A stretch of DNA of 64,000 bases from Malurus cyaneus samueli. Lineage: Eukaryota; Chordata; Aves; Passeriformes; Maluridae. Of the stretch, positions 49,261 to 63,924 are shown in pieces (within the stretch, counting starts at the first letter, position 1; the number at the start of each line of letters is the position of its first letter). The notes below the pieces were generated by a model. It saw only the letters and a program-made list of their open reading frames with translations, was not told the DNA's origin and did no database searches. The stretch spans positions 2,319,625-2,383,624 of the forward strand of contig CM019220.1 of the NCBI GenBank assembly GCA_009741485.1, read 5' to 3'. Position numbers and translations under genes: made by a program.

Positions 49261-51156
49261 CTCTGACACACAAACCCCAAAGCCTCTGGCTTCAGTCTCT
49301 GAGCATCCACAGGAGCACAAACACTATTAAAAAAGGCAACAACAAAACAGGACTTTGATTAATTTTAAGGTGATTGCCTCTTAAGAGACTCTGAAAATGG
49401 GTTTTCAATTAACAATCTAGTTTACATAAAAGGCACACATTGATGAACATAGTCCATGACTTTTTGCTCAGTCCCATTATTCTCCTCTAATTCCTATGCA
49501 GTAGCTAAGATTTCCAGTGATCCCATTGTTTACCAAAATCAGAGTGACTTAGAGGTTAATGTTTTTCTTATTTTCTGGTGAGAGTTCTATCTTCCTGTTT
49601 CTTCACAAAGAACAATAAAGGAAAAGGAGGAACGTGTTTCCAGAAAGCACCCAAAGGTGTAGATGATCCATCAAGAGTTAGCTGAATGCTCTTCCTATTT
49701 TGGCATAAAATTCTTCAGAATATCTGACAGCCAGATATTTTCCCATTCACATTCAGAACTATTTTCAATGCCAGATCTCACTGATTGACAAGTTTGAGTT
49801 GCCCTTTTCCTGCAAAATGCAGAATATTAGTGCAAACAAGATTATGAGAATCAAAGGTGATACAGCAGCATAATGAAAGTACATTAATGTTCTTTAGGCT
49901 TATTCATGTGAAAATATTGGTGGGGCACCTCTCAGATTGATCATACAGATCTCCTTAAATATATCTGGTTGTGAACCTTACCTTGAAATCAGAGCTAGTT
50001 ATCTTAGAAGAGCTGATTGCACTCAAATTGTGGAGAGGATTTTTTTCCCCCAGAAATTGGTTCTACTAAAAAATAAAAGCATATTTTAAGAATTCTGACT
50101 TCAGACAAATAATCCGAAATTGATGCTTGACTGAAGCTAAAGAACCAAACACAATTTACTGCTTGTTCAAAATTGTAGTGAAAATACTGCCCTTGTGTTT
50201 GAAGGACCTCCTAAAAATATCCCGGGGGTTATTAGTGGTGAATTGAATCAGTTGGAGGTGTAGGCATATTTGGTATCAGAACAAAAAAGAAACACTTAAT
50301 ATTTTTATACCCCCGAGGCTTAAAGATCACACAATGTTGTTATATTTGATGTGAAACATCAAAATGTCCATCCAAACTTCTTCTGAAAGATATAAATATA
50401 TCTTCCAAGTCTGTAGGCGCGTTATACTAGTATATATTAAGTTTTGTGTAATTTTAAGCCTTCTTTCTTGGTGAAGCATTTTTTCTTTAATGTATTAGCA
50501 TGAATAAATGCCAACATAGAGCTGAAATTATTGAGTCCACTTTGCACTGAGTGTCACTGTGGGTTGGGCTTTCTGTTAGTGAAGGACCTCAGAACATGAA
50601 AGTCCAGCTCTGTGCAGGGGCTTAGTTTAGATCTGAATGCAAGGAAAAGCAACAAAGGTCCACAGAATATCTGGAATCTGCAAATACTTCCTGTGCTTAA
50701 CCTACACTTTCATTGCGTGACTGTAAAGAACAGCAAATCTTTGTTCTTTTCCCTCTCAGTTCCCATTCAGTCGGTTCAGAGACACAGGAGAAAGGTTTTG
50801 GGGAGCAAAGCCGTTATCAGTCTTCCTACAGTTTGCATCTGACTCTGTCAACAGTGAGTACATCAAACCCAGCAGCTTACAGCCCCTTCTAAGCATCAAA
50901 AAAAGTTTTGTAAAAGCATATTTTTTTTAAATATATATACCTATGTAATTTGTATAACATACAAATGAATATGAACAGAGATTATGAGTATGAGGTTGCT
51001 TCATGCTTTTAAAATTTAGCTCATACTTGAGTTAGTAAGAGCCAGAGCTCTGTTTGGATTCATAGGGAAATTACATCTGTCTTAGGTGGAGAAAAGAACA
51101 AGAGATTATCTTGCTGAGATCCCAAAGTGTTCAAGTGGGGTAATTAGACTTCTAGA

Positions 51157-51260
51157 GAGTCACAGAAAAATATCCTGAGAGGGAAAGAACCCTCAAGGGT
51201 CATAGAAGTACAACTCCTGGTCCTGCACAGGGCAACCCCAAGTCAGTCAGATTCATCCAT
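51157..51260 (-). mobile_element. CR1 LINE fragment, 3' end
   Basis: Antisense: AGTCACAGAAAAATATCCTG, AGAGGGAAAGAACCCTCAAG, CAACTCCTGGTCCTGCACAG and GGCAACCCCAA, typical of a CR1 subfamily with the CTGGCCCTGCACAGGACA block. Confidence 0.88.
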
Positions 51261-54200
51261 TTGTGAAAACTTACTAGGGCATTTATTGGCTCTACAAGCC
51301 AGAAGGTTCTGCTAGTCAGCTTTGTTTAATAAAAAAATAGGAAGATCTCAGAAAAGCCCCTCTTATCCTCTGTGCCAGCCAGGAAGGATCTGTGACAGAT
51401 AGGGTTGCTGACCATAGTTCAAAGATGCATATGTATAGAGCAGAGAAGGCTATGGCCTACATTCCTTGGAGCTGGAAATGTGAAAAGAAAAATAGTCCAT
51501 GGCTTCTCTGAGCTCAGCTCATGTGATTTGAATCTGGAATGAATTAATAGACTAATCCTGTTTGTGGATCATCAGCTGCAGAGGTATTGTTAAGGAACTT
51601 GTGTCCCTATTCACTGGAACACCTGTATGTAAAGCCACGGTATAATTGTCCAGGCATGCTGAATCAGACTTCTCTGCCTCAAAACAAAACAGAAAAGATA
51701 AATATGTGGAATGTCCCAATCATCATACTTGTTCTTTTCCTCATCTCAACAAGGTTGCTCTCTTGGCAAACCCTCGTGAAAGCAATCCACTCTTTTCAGT
51801 TAAAAGCCATTCATATGGCGACAAACCACTGTTCTTCCCTTTATATCTGTATTCATCCATTTAAACTCTAAAGCTTTCCAGCTTACTTCTTGGATTTATA
51901 GCCAGCTGGCTGCTGTGTGTAACAGGAACATGTTCTGACTGTGCATCAGACACAGTTTTTATCTCGTTTAACCCATAATTGTTGTGTTCACTCCAGGCCC
52001 CAGCTCACCTGTGGGTATTTAGCATTGGCAGTGCAAGTTCCCAAAGTAATTTCCACCTCCTCGCCTCTGACAATCTACTGTTATTAGGTCAAAATAAATT
52101 TCAGCCCCCAAACAACCACCCCTAAACCCCCTCCTTGCATCCAGATTTGATAAAATGAATATGTTCAAGATGGTGGGCCATAGCTGAGCCAGTTCCTTTG
52201 GGATCAGCGCCCACTTTTTGGCATTTAAAATAAACTTTTGAATGACTTTAACACAAGCGCTTTAATAGTAAGTGAGGAGGGAGTGGCAAGGCAGGGAATG
52301 ATGTATGCACTCTTTTTTTTTTTTCCCCTGATTGCTCATTTTTCCAGAGTTAGTCTGATAAGTGATACCTGTGTATTAGCAGATCTCTGCAGTCTTGGAA
52401 AGCAGTGAAAGAAATTCAGTTGAAATGAAATGCTGAAATATCTGCCCTAAGTTACTGAATCATCCACAAGAAGCTTCCATTCAAAGAAAGCATGAATATT
52501 AAAATTTGTTAGTATACTTCAGCTTTGTAGGAAATACAATATGTTATTATTTTTTCTTTATGCAACACCGCTGGTTGCTGAGAGCAGCAATAGAACCATT
52601 AATTAATAGTAGTAGTCCTGGATAATGTCATAATAAGCAATGCAACGTATTAAAACACATTAATTCTTGCCAGCTATCAGGAGGAACTTTTAGATATTTG
52701 AAAGGCCCATTAGGTTTGTTTACATTCTGAGTGGAAGCTGGTATGCTTTGGCAGGGGCTGAACCACACTTTAGTACTTCACTCCAATGGTGTTGAATTTC
52801 CTGACTGTCGTGCCCAGTCTGTAATATATTGTCACCACTTCAGGGCAGCCTGGCTCTCCAGGACAGAGGCAACAACCCAGACCTGGACATTCCCCCAAGC
52901 TAGGGTGTCTTTGCTGCCATAAAAATGGAAATAACTGGCATTGCATTATATGTAACAGAAGCAATTTTCCACAATGGAAAAGGTGGTCAAGGAATTAAAC
53001 CCGTGCCTTCAGGTGTATTAACCTAAAAATGTGCCGGGCTTTAAATTGCACTAACAATCTGGAAAGGATTTTCCAACTGGATTTGTGTTAAGTGTTAATA
53101 GGGAAACCTGGGTGCTTTTTCCTTTGATCTCCCCTCGAGCTCATATAGAATAATAGGATCAAAATAAAATGCTATTTATATGAACACCTTGTTCTTTTGA
53201 TCTCAGCACCAAAAATTCTGTCTGCAGCTACAGCCTAGCAAACAGTGCCTCTGCTCCTTTTGGCTGGACCTTCTAGTTATCATAACTTTTAATAAGTGGT
53301 GTCACAGCCAATTTTCTGGGCAGTTCATGAACTTAGTCGTCATTTATGCCCTAGGAATCTTTAACTACACTTTCAGAAGAATTTAAAGGAACGTATACAG
53401 GACCTGTAAACTGTTGGCTTCTGGTTGGTTGTGCACATGCATGTTGAGTGTATGATTTAAACATCTGTGTACTGCAATGTTTCAAAGTATAAAGTCAGTT
53501 ATTCTTGGAGCACTTGGGCAAAACTGTTGAATTTGTGTAGGCTGAACAAGAGAGAATGTTTGAGGGGGAAGAACAGTTGGGGTAATGGTGGTTTTCAGGT
53601 GCTAGGTTTAGGATCTGCTTTTTCCATCAGGGAGATGATGGAAGCTCTGATGTCTGGGTGGTAGCCAAGCCTTTTTCTTCATCTCCCACCTGTGCAGGAA
53701 AGAGCACAGAAGGGTTACACCTGGTAGATGTGGATCCCTTTAGTTCCCCAGAGTCCATGGATGAACATGAGCACCCTTGAGCTCTTTATTCCCCAGGGCT
53801 GATGGTCAGGACCTTTCTTTTGGAAATCGCTATTACGAGCACTTACAGTAAAGCCACTTCCTCATGCTCTTTCAAATCTCTTAGTAAGATTCATTCTTCT
53901 CTTTGAACTCCACTGAAGAAGTGAGCTGTTTATTCTGATGACTGATTGTGTGTCATTGTGATCCCTGCATTGGTTGTTGTAACCTCCTGGAGTAGAAAAG
54001 CTGGGCACAAAGCACGGTGCCAAATGACAGCAAATAAACCCAAGTCGTGCAGTTCACCAGTGCCGTAATTGCTGCTGCCCAGGAAGAGGGATTAGCAAGT
54101 GAGGAAACACTAGCTAGGAGAGATCCAGTGGCCAAGCAGAGTCTTGGGTGTCAAATGTCTCTCTCAAGCCTTGCATCCCTCTGTAATTTATATTTAACTG

Positions 54201-57200
54201 CTAAGCTGGTGTGATAGAAGCAGTCAGCTCGTGAGGAACACTGCTGGGAAAGTGTTCAGGCTCTTGCTGAAATGGCAGCACTTGAGGCTGTGGCACACGA
54301 GCTGTCCTCCAGCAAGTTTTTTTTCCAGACTTAGTTGGCTCTCTGTCACAAGGCAGGAATATTCCAGAGAGCCATAACCACAGCTATAACATATAACCCT
54401 CTTCTTACAAAGCAGTGCAGTGTAATTCATTGTGTGCAATAAAGATCCCGAGCTGGTTTGAGCAGCAGAAGCAGCATGGATGTGTTTGTGCAGTGCTGCT
54501 CTAGGATTGATCCTGCTGGGTTCAGGTCTCTGTGCTGCTGCAGCCACTCTGCCTCCAGTCCTTCCCTAAGTAGTGCACCACTAATGTAGGAAAGTTTGCT
54601 GCTGTTGTTATCTTAAAGGCAGTATTTTCCCAGCTCTTCATTTTAGCAGGTTATACATCCCTGTTCATCTCACACCAGTCCTCATTTCCTATCCCAGAAT
54701 TTGGAGTTACTTTTTTGCATCAATTAAAGGAAGACTGTGGGACTCTGGCAAAGGAGTTTAAAAGCTACGAAGATGGGTAGTTTTCCTCCTTACAATAGGA
54801 ATGTGATTGCCCTAGTTCTGTGGTTAGCATGAAACAAGTCAGCTCTGTCATGAAGTCAGTGGGGTACAAGTTAATACAAGGTAGTAAAGGAATAAAACAG
54901 CAAAGTCCACAGTCTTTTATGACAAAACCAGTATGATCCTGCTGCAATATAAGGCCCTGCTGTGAATGGTATTTTCTGATGCTTGGATAAGTGCAATTTA
55001 CATATATACAAAGTGTATGAATAAAGTTATAAAAGTATACTTGGTATTTTACTTTTTTTTCCCCCTTGAAAGTAATTTTCTATTGTTCAAACTTTCAGCT
55101 TTCACTGGTTTTGTTTCCAAAAACCCCAAAAGGAAAAGAAAATAACAAAAGTCCACAAAGGCAAAAGGGATATGTTCTCATTTCAGTTCACAGAGTTTCC
55201 TGCCTTTAAACAATACAAATATATGCCCTTAGGTTTCCAACGTGCTGGAAGGATACTGAATCCTTGAAACAGATCAAATTAAAAGCAAGTCCACTATAGC
55301 AACATCAAGTTGTAGCAGCCTGTCTAATAGATCTCAACAAGAAATTGTTGAGGACTTTTTAACCACATTGCCAAGCCTTACAAAATCCTAAATGGACGAA
55401 TCCAGGAATGAATAAATGTTTCAAAATAGCAAGCAAGTTCTAGGCTGGATTGGGCACAAGTAAAATCTGATGCTTAATTAATTGTTCTCTATTCATTACA
55501 GGCCCTATTCAAAGCACTTACTTAATATAACTTGGAAATGTATCCATGAACAGTGGGCATGAACAGTTTTCAGTGTCACAGGTATCAGTGATGGGCCATC
55601 AGTGTTCTTCAGCATTTCCATGGACTGTTTTCCCAGAGGTTCTTCTGGCACCCAGATGCTGAAAGGCAAATGATCAGGGATCATAGATCAGCATCACTGT
55701 CATCCTGATTTATAATAGAAAAAGGGAGTCCAAGGGTTTTGAGGGTTTTTTTCCCCCCTACTACACTGCTACTAGTAGTCTTAATATTTTTAGAGCTTTT
55801 TGACAAAATCTTGAACCTTTTAGGGCAAGAGTGGGGAGAGACTTCTGGTGTTTGAACAGTGAGTGAGATGCTGATCTACTGTCAAAGCTGGGATTAAAAT
55901 TTTGAATTTCCTCTAGTCTGTGCTACCTAGTTGAGATATCAGTTCTGCACATGTAAACTTCAGTTGCAGTGCCGAAGCAAAATGCAAATTAATATAGTAA
56001 CATATTTTCAAATTGAGGTCAAAGTCTGCATTATGTGGTCCTGAAGGCCAGAGCCAGTTGACTGGACCATCCAATTTGAATGCTCTCTGGCTGGCATAGC
56101 TCCACAACAGGCAAAGAAAAAGCATTTTTCTTACTATTTGAATATTGTATTATTGGCAAAGTGTGGTTTAAATTTTGGTGTGCATACAATGATTATTTTT
56201 AATTAATTTCCCTAGCTTTTTTTCAGTTAAGACTTCATGTAGAAGTAGGCTTCATTGCTTATTTATTTCGTGGGGTACCTGAGAAAACCTTAAATAATTC
56301 AGGTGAAGTGTGTGCTTTCCTGAGAAGCTCACAGAAGTTTGCATTTACTCAGGCGAGCGAATTATCAAAACCAGATGCAAGCAAGTGGAACATTTTACAT
56401 AAATTTATTAAAATCATTATTTACCTGTAAGTTATAAGAAGGGCTTAGTTGCACTAGTTTGCTGCCAATATGTACTGCCAATAATCTGCCAAAAAGCAGC
56501 TTGCTGGCAAAATCCCTGAAATGGTTTGCTTATGATTGCACAGAACGTTACAACCCCGAGTCAAATGAAAACCTACTATAAACGAACTCTTTGATGGTGG
56601 ATTCTCTGGAATATGGTATTGATATATGGTGCACAGTTTATATGGATTATGTATACTGTGCAAGAAATATGGATATCTATTAAGGGTAACATGATATGTA
56701 ATCGGTTAGGACAGTTATTGTTTTCAGTGTTTGCTCGGAATAAGATCACAGGGTGAGTGCTCAGTTCTGAAATACAGATTATTCCCGTGCTGCCCAAAGC
56801 ACCAGCAGGCCATTTCTCCAATTAATACAGAAAGGCTATTGAAGATGTAAAATATCTGATATCTATACAGAGTCATTTTAAAGGCAACTTTACTTCTAGG
56901 AACAATTTATACATTACATAAACTTATATTTTTCATCCAAGTATCGTTTCGAGAATAGCAAGCTTAAATATTGGAGGCCATGGGGAAACATAATATTACG
57001 ATAATGTTCTTTGGTGCGGTTTGGAAGGTTTTAGGAAACATTTGGAAGTATTTTTCTCATAAAGTCACTTAACTATTGAAGTGTTATGATAGCACTCCCT
57101 TCTGCATTGCGTATGTTGCAAAGCAGCCTGGTTAAAGGGGACATTCTTCCCGTATATCCTGATTAGAAGTAGTTCCACAAAACAGGAAATTATATGTTAT

Positions 57201-57992
57201 AGGATCCTGGTTTTAGTTTAATTAAAAGAAAAAAAAAATTACAGGTGTGATATCAGCTTTCAAGCACCCATTTCCAGTTGTGTTTAGCAAGAGGAGAGTG
57301 TGTAGAACTTAATGTGAAATTTGCATTATCTAAATAAGCACTTAAGACCTGAGCTGGTTTTTTTTTTCTGTTTAAGGAAACACTGATGAACATGACTGAT
57401 CCTTTAGAATCCTAAAGAGCCTTAAAAACCTTGCAATTCTTAGAAGCCTAACTTTTTTCCCCATAGTTCAATTCATTCTTTTGAACCTCTGCAGAAACAG
57501 AACTTAAGTTAACAATTTCTAAATTTCTGGTACTTACTATCCAGAAGACTCTAAGGACTCCAAAAGTTACTTTGTGGTGTTGCTGCAGCAGATCTACATG
57601 GTCATAGTGTTTAATTATAGAGAAAATGACTTTTTTTCTGAACTATGAATTAATCCATGTACTCATATCTTGCACAAAAAAACACATAAGTTATTTTCAC
57701 CTGCACTATAAAATATGTATTTTAGTTCATTATCATCTTTCTGAGGAGTTCTTAAATTATCATCATTTCATTTGTGGAGAATGATGGGCATAGAAATTAT
57801 AACTGCACAGATTCTTGTATTTAGTGTGAAAGGATTTCAGGGAATTGAAGACATGGACTCAGAAATAATGTATTTAGGGTCAAATTTGATGTCAAAGAGA
57901 ACTTTGCCTTTTACTTTGCCTGTTTCAGTGCAGGCTGGTGTTTTGGAAGGTAGTACTTTTGATGGATTTTGGGGAATAATTTTTGGCATGCT
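51260..57992. other. Intron stretch without recognisable elements
   Basis: Apart from short homopolymers (such as 52311-52324) I recognise no transposon, gene or RNA here. Open frames of 60-107 codons (52731-52964, 53953-54135, 54224-54547, 55913-56125) lack domain similarity and mostly overlap frames on the other strand. Confidence 0.5.
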
Positions 57993-58146
57993 AGCACAGG
58001 TTTCCCAAAGAAGCTGTGGGTTCCCCATCCTGGAAGTGTCCAAGGCCAGGCTGTAGCAGCCTGGGATAGTGGAAGGGGTCTCTGCCCATGACAGGGAGTT
58101 GGAATTTGTCTTTGAAGTCCCTTCCAACCCATTCTGTGATTCTGTC
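57993..58146 (+). mobile_element. CR1 LINE fragment, 3' end
   Basis: Sense: CCCAAAGAAGCTGTGGG, TCCTGGAAGTGTCCAAGGCC, GCAGCCTGGGATAGTGGAAG, then CCCTTCCAACCCATTCTGTG and ATTCTGTCA. Open frames on the other strand are repeat-derived. Confidence 0.93.
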
Positions 58147-59816
58147 AATGAGAGCTGAAGAACAATTTTGTTAAAATCCTGTTCCTCTGGTGTATGGGCT
58201 TTACAGTGCACCTGGGGCAGGGATTGTAATGCTGGAAATTCAATGTAATAATGAGGGGAAAATCAAGAGATCAATTTGAGTATCTTCCTGAGACTGACCT
58301 ACAGATATGACATCTTAGAGCATAAAAAAATAGGTGTGTTGTTAAATTTTACATATAAATAAATTAAATAGAAAGAAAAATGTGAGCATTTTTGAAGTGG
58401 GAATTTTTGACACTGTCCAATATGGATGCTGGATATTGAGGGATTTCACTCAGAAATTATTTGGAAAAACAGATGGAAGTTAGGGTTTGAGGAAAGGCCT
58501 CCAACCTGTTGACCTTCTTCTCTTTTTACTATTGGAATCTCTCTTGCTTTTTTCATCTTCTTTCCTCACTCGGATGGACCAGGTTGAGTCCAAGACAATT
58601 GTCCATGGTTGATCTGGATCCAGCCTCTCTTGTCCAGGAGAATCTTTGGATCCTGCCCTTGTTGTCAGCACCAGGTCAGACCTTGTGATGTCTCTCCCCA
58701 GGTTTATCTGTTGTTTAGGTTATTCTGCAATTCTTCTCTCTGGCCAGGAAGGAAGATCTCCTTCAGCTTTAGTTCTCCCCCATGCTGTTGTTATTTAACG
58801 TGTGCATGTGAAAACTCAACTCCTGACCTTTGGTAAGAATTAAAACCTGACTGGATGAGGCTCTTGAGCAACCTGTGCAGTTCAAGGTAGGGCCTTCAAG
58901 TCCCAGGGGCTCCCTGAGTTCCTCCTCTGTCATGGAAAAGAGAAGATAATAATCACACCTCAAATACTATTTCATATTTCTACATCTTGCAGTTTGTGAG
59001 CAGAGAAATCAGTGTAAGCCATACTTATTGAACCCAGGAAAAGACACATTTTGCTGTGGGAAGACAAGCTGAGCCACAGACCTTGGATTTTCTTTTGCCA
59101 TGCCCTTCCCAGTGCTTAATCTTGGCTCTGTTCAGTTTTCTTTCTGTTCTCTCTCTTTGCTCCTAATCCTTGTCCATGCTTATAAGCCCCTAATATTTAT
59201 ATGGCATTATCTGTGTTAGAGATTACTGCTGACAAGTAATCTCTTCCCTCTTCTGAATGAAGAATTACAGCCACTGCTGAAGATCAGAAAGTGAAATTAG
59301 ATCCCCGAAAGTATGTGACAACTTCAATAAACCCTAATATAAAATTCCCTCAATATTGGGAATCTTATTTCAAGCTTTTAGGTTTGAACTGTAGTACAGC
59401 TTTGGGACACCTGACCACATTTAGAACACCTTTTTCTTTACTGTAGATCAAAATGTGATGTAGTTGCAGAGAAAAGAAATTAGAAAAATATTACTATTAA
59501 GAAGAAATTATTCTACTCTCCCAATTTTGTCATTTCTTGTAATCTTTTGACAAGTAGCTATATAAAAACAGCAATAATTTTACTGTTATCAGCTGATTCA
59601 TAACATTAAAGATAAAAATATAAATATGTGATTTTATATATGAATAAATCAAGTATATATTAATCGAGTTGCTGTCTGTTCCAGTTTGGCACCCCAAAAT
59701 CTGCTTTCATATTTCTTTTTTTCATTATTTCTTAGAATAGAATCACCAAAATTCTTGAGTTTTGGAAAACATAAACTTGGTATTTGTACAGTGCTTGGTC
59801 ATTAATATGGGAGCAT

Positions 59817-59923
59817 GGCTTGGAGCAGCCTGGTCTAGTGGAAGGTGTTCCTGTCCATGGCAGGAGGGTTGGAATGGGATGATCCTTAAAATCCCTTCCA
59901 ACTTGAACCATTCCATAATTCTA
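59817..59923 (+). mobile_element. CR1 LINE fragment, 3' end
   Basis: Sense: GGCTTGGAGCAGCCTGGTCT, AGTGGAAGGTGTTCCTGTCC, GATGATCCTTAAAATCCCTT, CCAACTTGAACCATTCC. Confidence 0.92.
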
Positions 59924-62239
59924 GTGTTTTTAAACTTTTTTATGGCAGTATTAAAAATAATAAATAAATTAAAAATCCATTACCCTTTCAGAACTCTAAC
60001 TTTACACCCAAATGTAACTACATTTACAGAAGGGCCAGTTTTTATTAATTAACTTTTAAAATTTATTTATTCCATCCATCCTTACAATCTCCCAAAACTG
60101 TTGTAGAATTTGGTCTAACCTAAAGCAACACTGCACTCTAATGTGGTTTCACTCCATTGATCAGTGACACCATGGCCCTTCCATCCTTTTTTTTTTGTTG
60201 TTGTTGTTTTTAATAAAATGGTGCACTAAGAGACTCTTGGTACCGTGGAAAAGAAACCAATTCCCATAAATAATCTTTCATTAGGGCAAATCAAGTGCTG
60301 TGAATAAACACATAAGATGGAACATGGCCACATATTGCAAAAAAGAAACGCATGTGGGAGAAACATGTCTGCTTTAAGGAAAAGTACATGGATTTCTTCA
60401 GAGCAGGGTTTCATAGCATAAATGAAAAGAAAATGTATAATATATAGATTGTGAGTTAAAAAATATCTGTTGCAGTAACAAATATTTAGATTGAAACTCT
60501 GAATTTTAGGAATATTGAATTTTTATTACATATGAACTTAGTTTAATATTTAACCCATCTTTTTAACTAAACATCTAGACCCAGTATGCAAAAAGGGAAA
60601 GTTTTCAAGGCTTACTCTTTGTAGAGTCTTCATGAAGTTTTAAAATTGACTGTTCAATGTGTTGGAGAGCCTCAAAAATCCTAATAAATAAAAGAAATTT
60701 GGAAACAAGTTGTGATACTAAAATTAGATATCTAAGTCCTCACTGTTTGTTCTGAACTTTCGATGTTTAAATAGATATGAGTTATGCATAAAAGTTTCCA
60801 TGTTTTTTTAAATATAAGGGACACTACCTTGTGGAATCCGTTGAAAGTGTTAATATTTGTAAGCTTTGATGATAATTCTTTTTCTGGAAAGTTTCACATG
60901 AGCAAGAGTTCACTACTGCAAGTTACTAATAATAATAATAAAATGCTTCTCCCATATTAAAAATAGAATGTTGTGGCATTTTTGCTGTGTTTTGTAGCTA
61001 AGGTTGAGAAAAATAGTGTGTCCTTCTCAAGAACTAAATCCCACTTCTCTGCTGTGGTAGTTCTCTAGGTGTTTTTAAATGACCAAGATCTGGGCAGGTA
61101 CTGGGTGGAGAGATGCTTCTGGAAGGTGGCAGAAAAGAATTATTATGAGTCTGGAGGAGCAGAAATGTTCTGGAGAAAATGTAAACACAAAAAATGCACT
61201 AACTAGACATTGTCTTTTTCCAGCATGCTTCTGTGAAATGCACATGAACAGGTTTAGATGACTTTGTGTTGTTATTAGTTTATTTTCAGGTCATTTATTT
61301 AAGTGTCATAAAGAACATTAGCTGGTGGTTAGGGACTCCAATATCCATTATATCATTCCAATCGTGTGGACAAGTTTATACTACACATGATTTACAGTGG
61401 CCTTCCCGCCGTTGAAATTGTTCTATTCAGGTACAAGGTTTTATTCGTGGTTGTATTTAGCAAAATCCAAGTGGCTGAGCACAGAGACGTCCTCCAATCA
61501 AAATCCAAAAATTAATGCCTTTCCACAAACACCATGGATTGCAGCAAGAGCTGTTTATGGCTCTCTGCCTAAATCTTTTATCATGTCTCCACTGTTGTTA
61601 GTAAAATATACAGAACTACTTTATGCCAAAACAATGGAAGTTAATGCAGATAACTTGTTCCAAAGTTAACCATCAAATAAATCTCTTTCTCTTCTATTTT
61701 TTGTTTCGAACTGTTAAGTGAAATGGTGTTCTAAAACTTTTGAAAATTGTCAAGATGATGAATACTGTGTGTGTAATACAAGTAAATACCGTGGAATTGA
61801 TTGCACACACATGTCTTAAATAAAAGATATTAAAGAGTGTATTCCAGAGAGAAACAGTGGAGTTTTATCTAATATTATTAGGAATTCTGCAATGATGGAT
61901 CAGATTTATAAGGGTTGAAACCTAAGGAGGAAACCTCTTCAGAAACAGAAATGGTGCAGTGAGTGGGTGGTTGGCCAAGAGATTAAAGGCAGTCAGGGGA
62001 TACAGCCTGCCCAGGTAGCGTGACCTCTCACACCTCGAGCAATTTGTCTTAACAGCAGTGATTTTTCAAAATCTCTTAGTTAAATTTGGGTTGGTAAATC
62101 AGTCCTTTCAATGCAGTCACAGACTTGGTGGTTTAGGGAAAATCCCTTAACCTTTATCCACGTGCAAATATTGAAAATCACACCCTGATGGGGCTGTGTC
62201 TGTACTGCACAGGGGCCACCACCAGCCAGTTCTAGGTCT

Positions 62240-62640
62240 GTGACCAGGCTGAGGGAATTGGGAATGTTCAGCCTGGAGAAAAGAGGACTCTGTGGAGACC
62301 TTAGAGCCCTTTCCATTGCTTGAAGGGGCTCCAGGAGAGCTGGAGAGGAGCTTTGGAAAAGGGAGAACAGGACAAGGGGAATGGCTTCAACTGGCCATTC
62401 AACTGGCAGGGATAGATAGGATATTGGGAAAAAATCCTTCCCTGTGATGGTGGGGAGACCCTGGCACAGGTGCCCAGAGAAGCTGTGGCTGCCCCTGGAT
62501 CCCTGGAAGTGTCCATGGCCAGGCTGGATGGGGCTTGGAGCACCCTGGGACAGTGGGAGGTGTCCCTGCCCATGGCTTGGAATGAGGTGCTTTTAAAGTC
62601 CCTTCCAACCCAAACCATTCCCTGATTCTGTGATTCTGTG
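62240..62640 (+). mobile_element. CR1 LINE fragment, longest well-preserved copy
   Basis: Sense CR1 of about 400 bp: TTCAGCCTGGAGAAAAGAGG, GGAGACCTTAGAGC, GACAAGGGGAATGGCTTC, CTTCCCTGTGATGGTGGGGA, GGAAGTGTCCATGGCCAGGC, ending CCTTCCAACCCAAACCATTC and two TGATTCTGTG units. The 115-codon frame on the other strand is the reverse complement of the repeat. Confidence 0.95.
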
Positions 62641-63924
62641 CATGGCATTCAGTCCTACCAGATTTGCACTTCTGAACTCAGACAATCTGAGAGTGGTAAG
62701 GCATTGAGATGGGAATGGTTTAACTCGGGTTCATTTGGAAACCTGGCATGTTTGTAACACAGGTAATGGATTTGGATGAGGATGTTTAATGTGACTGAAC
62801 TTTTTCTGGTTGTGTCACCAGAGTAATTCCAAAAAGTGATGGTGAGCAGTGGGAAAAAAAGGCAGATCTCAAAGGTGATTTAGTCAGTGGCTTCAAAATG
62901 CAGCTTATTGTAGATAAAACAATAATTATATGCCAAGGAATAGCAAGCCAAATCAAAGAATACACATTACATGGAATAGTTACACAGCATACTGACTTGG
63001 AAAAGAGATTTAAGGGTTTGAAGGAAAATCCTCAAAGCGATTAGTCAAGAGCACAACTGCAGTAAAGCTCACATTGTGCCTGTTTGTATTTCTGTAGTGA
63101 TTTTGAAGGAAAAGGGTCTGTTTGCATTTAAAGGTGCTCCATTGCAGGGTGAGGAGAATGATTCTCTTTTTCAGAAGTATTTGTTTTGACAGAGAGGGAA
63201 GGGAGTGGTTTGTTCTCAGCCCAGAAAGGAGCTGTGATGGAGTAAAACTCTGAAGAACTGTGGAGGAGGTTGATAAAGTGGAGCAAGCGTTGGCTTTAGT
63301 AAATGGTTTAATGAACAAGCTACAGTCTGTAAACATTTGGAAATTAAAAGGAAACGGAAAATTTAAATGTCTTCACTTATCTTGGAGAACCATAATCACA
63401 CTGAAAGGCATGTGAGTAAATAATATGTGGGTAAATTAGCTTGAGGTTCAGGCAGCTGCTTAGACTGAGGAACCCATGGCAGCCATGCTTGGAGTCCTCC
63501 TGATGTTAATTTAGAAGGGTCATGATTGAATGAAGGAGCTTCACTCAGGTGTTTCCTGGGGAAGGTCCATCATTCTTTACTGCTTTAATTCAAATAGTTA
63601 AACTGGACCTGTTTAAAATGTTAAACTTCATATATTACAAAATATGAGTTACGTTGCCTCCAGGTGGCTGTGCAAGTGCCTTGTGCTGTTGAGAAGGGTT
63701 TTCTGCAGCATGGATATCAGCTGGAGGAGCCAGCAGTGTCTGACACTGTCTGTGGCACCTCATGAGCAGCTCTGCCTGAGTTTCCCCATCTTAGTTCACT
63801 TCTCACCCCTGTGAAAAGCCACAGTTGTTTTATCCTATGGGTGGGTGAACAACTCAATCCTTCTCTACCAAGTGTGGGGGGTTTCTTTTTGATTTGTGAT
63901 TAATTTTTTCAGTTGGTCACTGTA

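Noticed and set aside
62301..62648. 115-codon open frame on the - strand
   Set aside because: It is the reverse complement of a sense CR1 copy; the antisense of CR1 ends is often open by chance.
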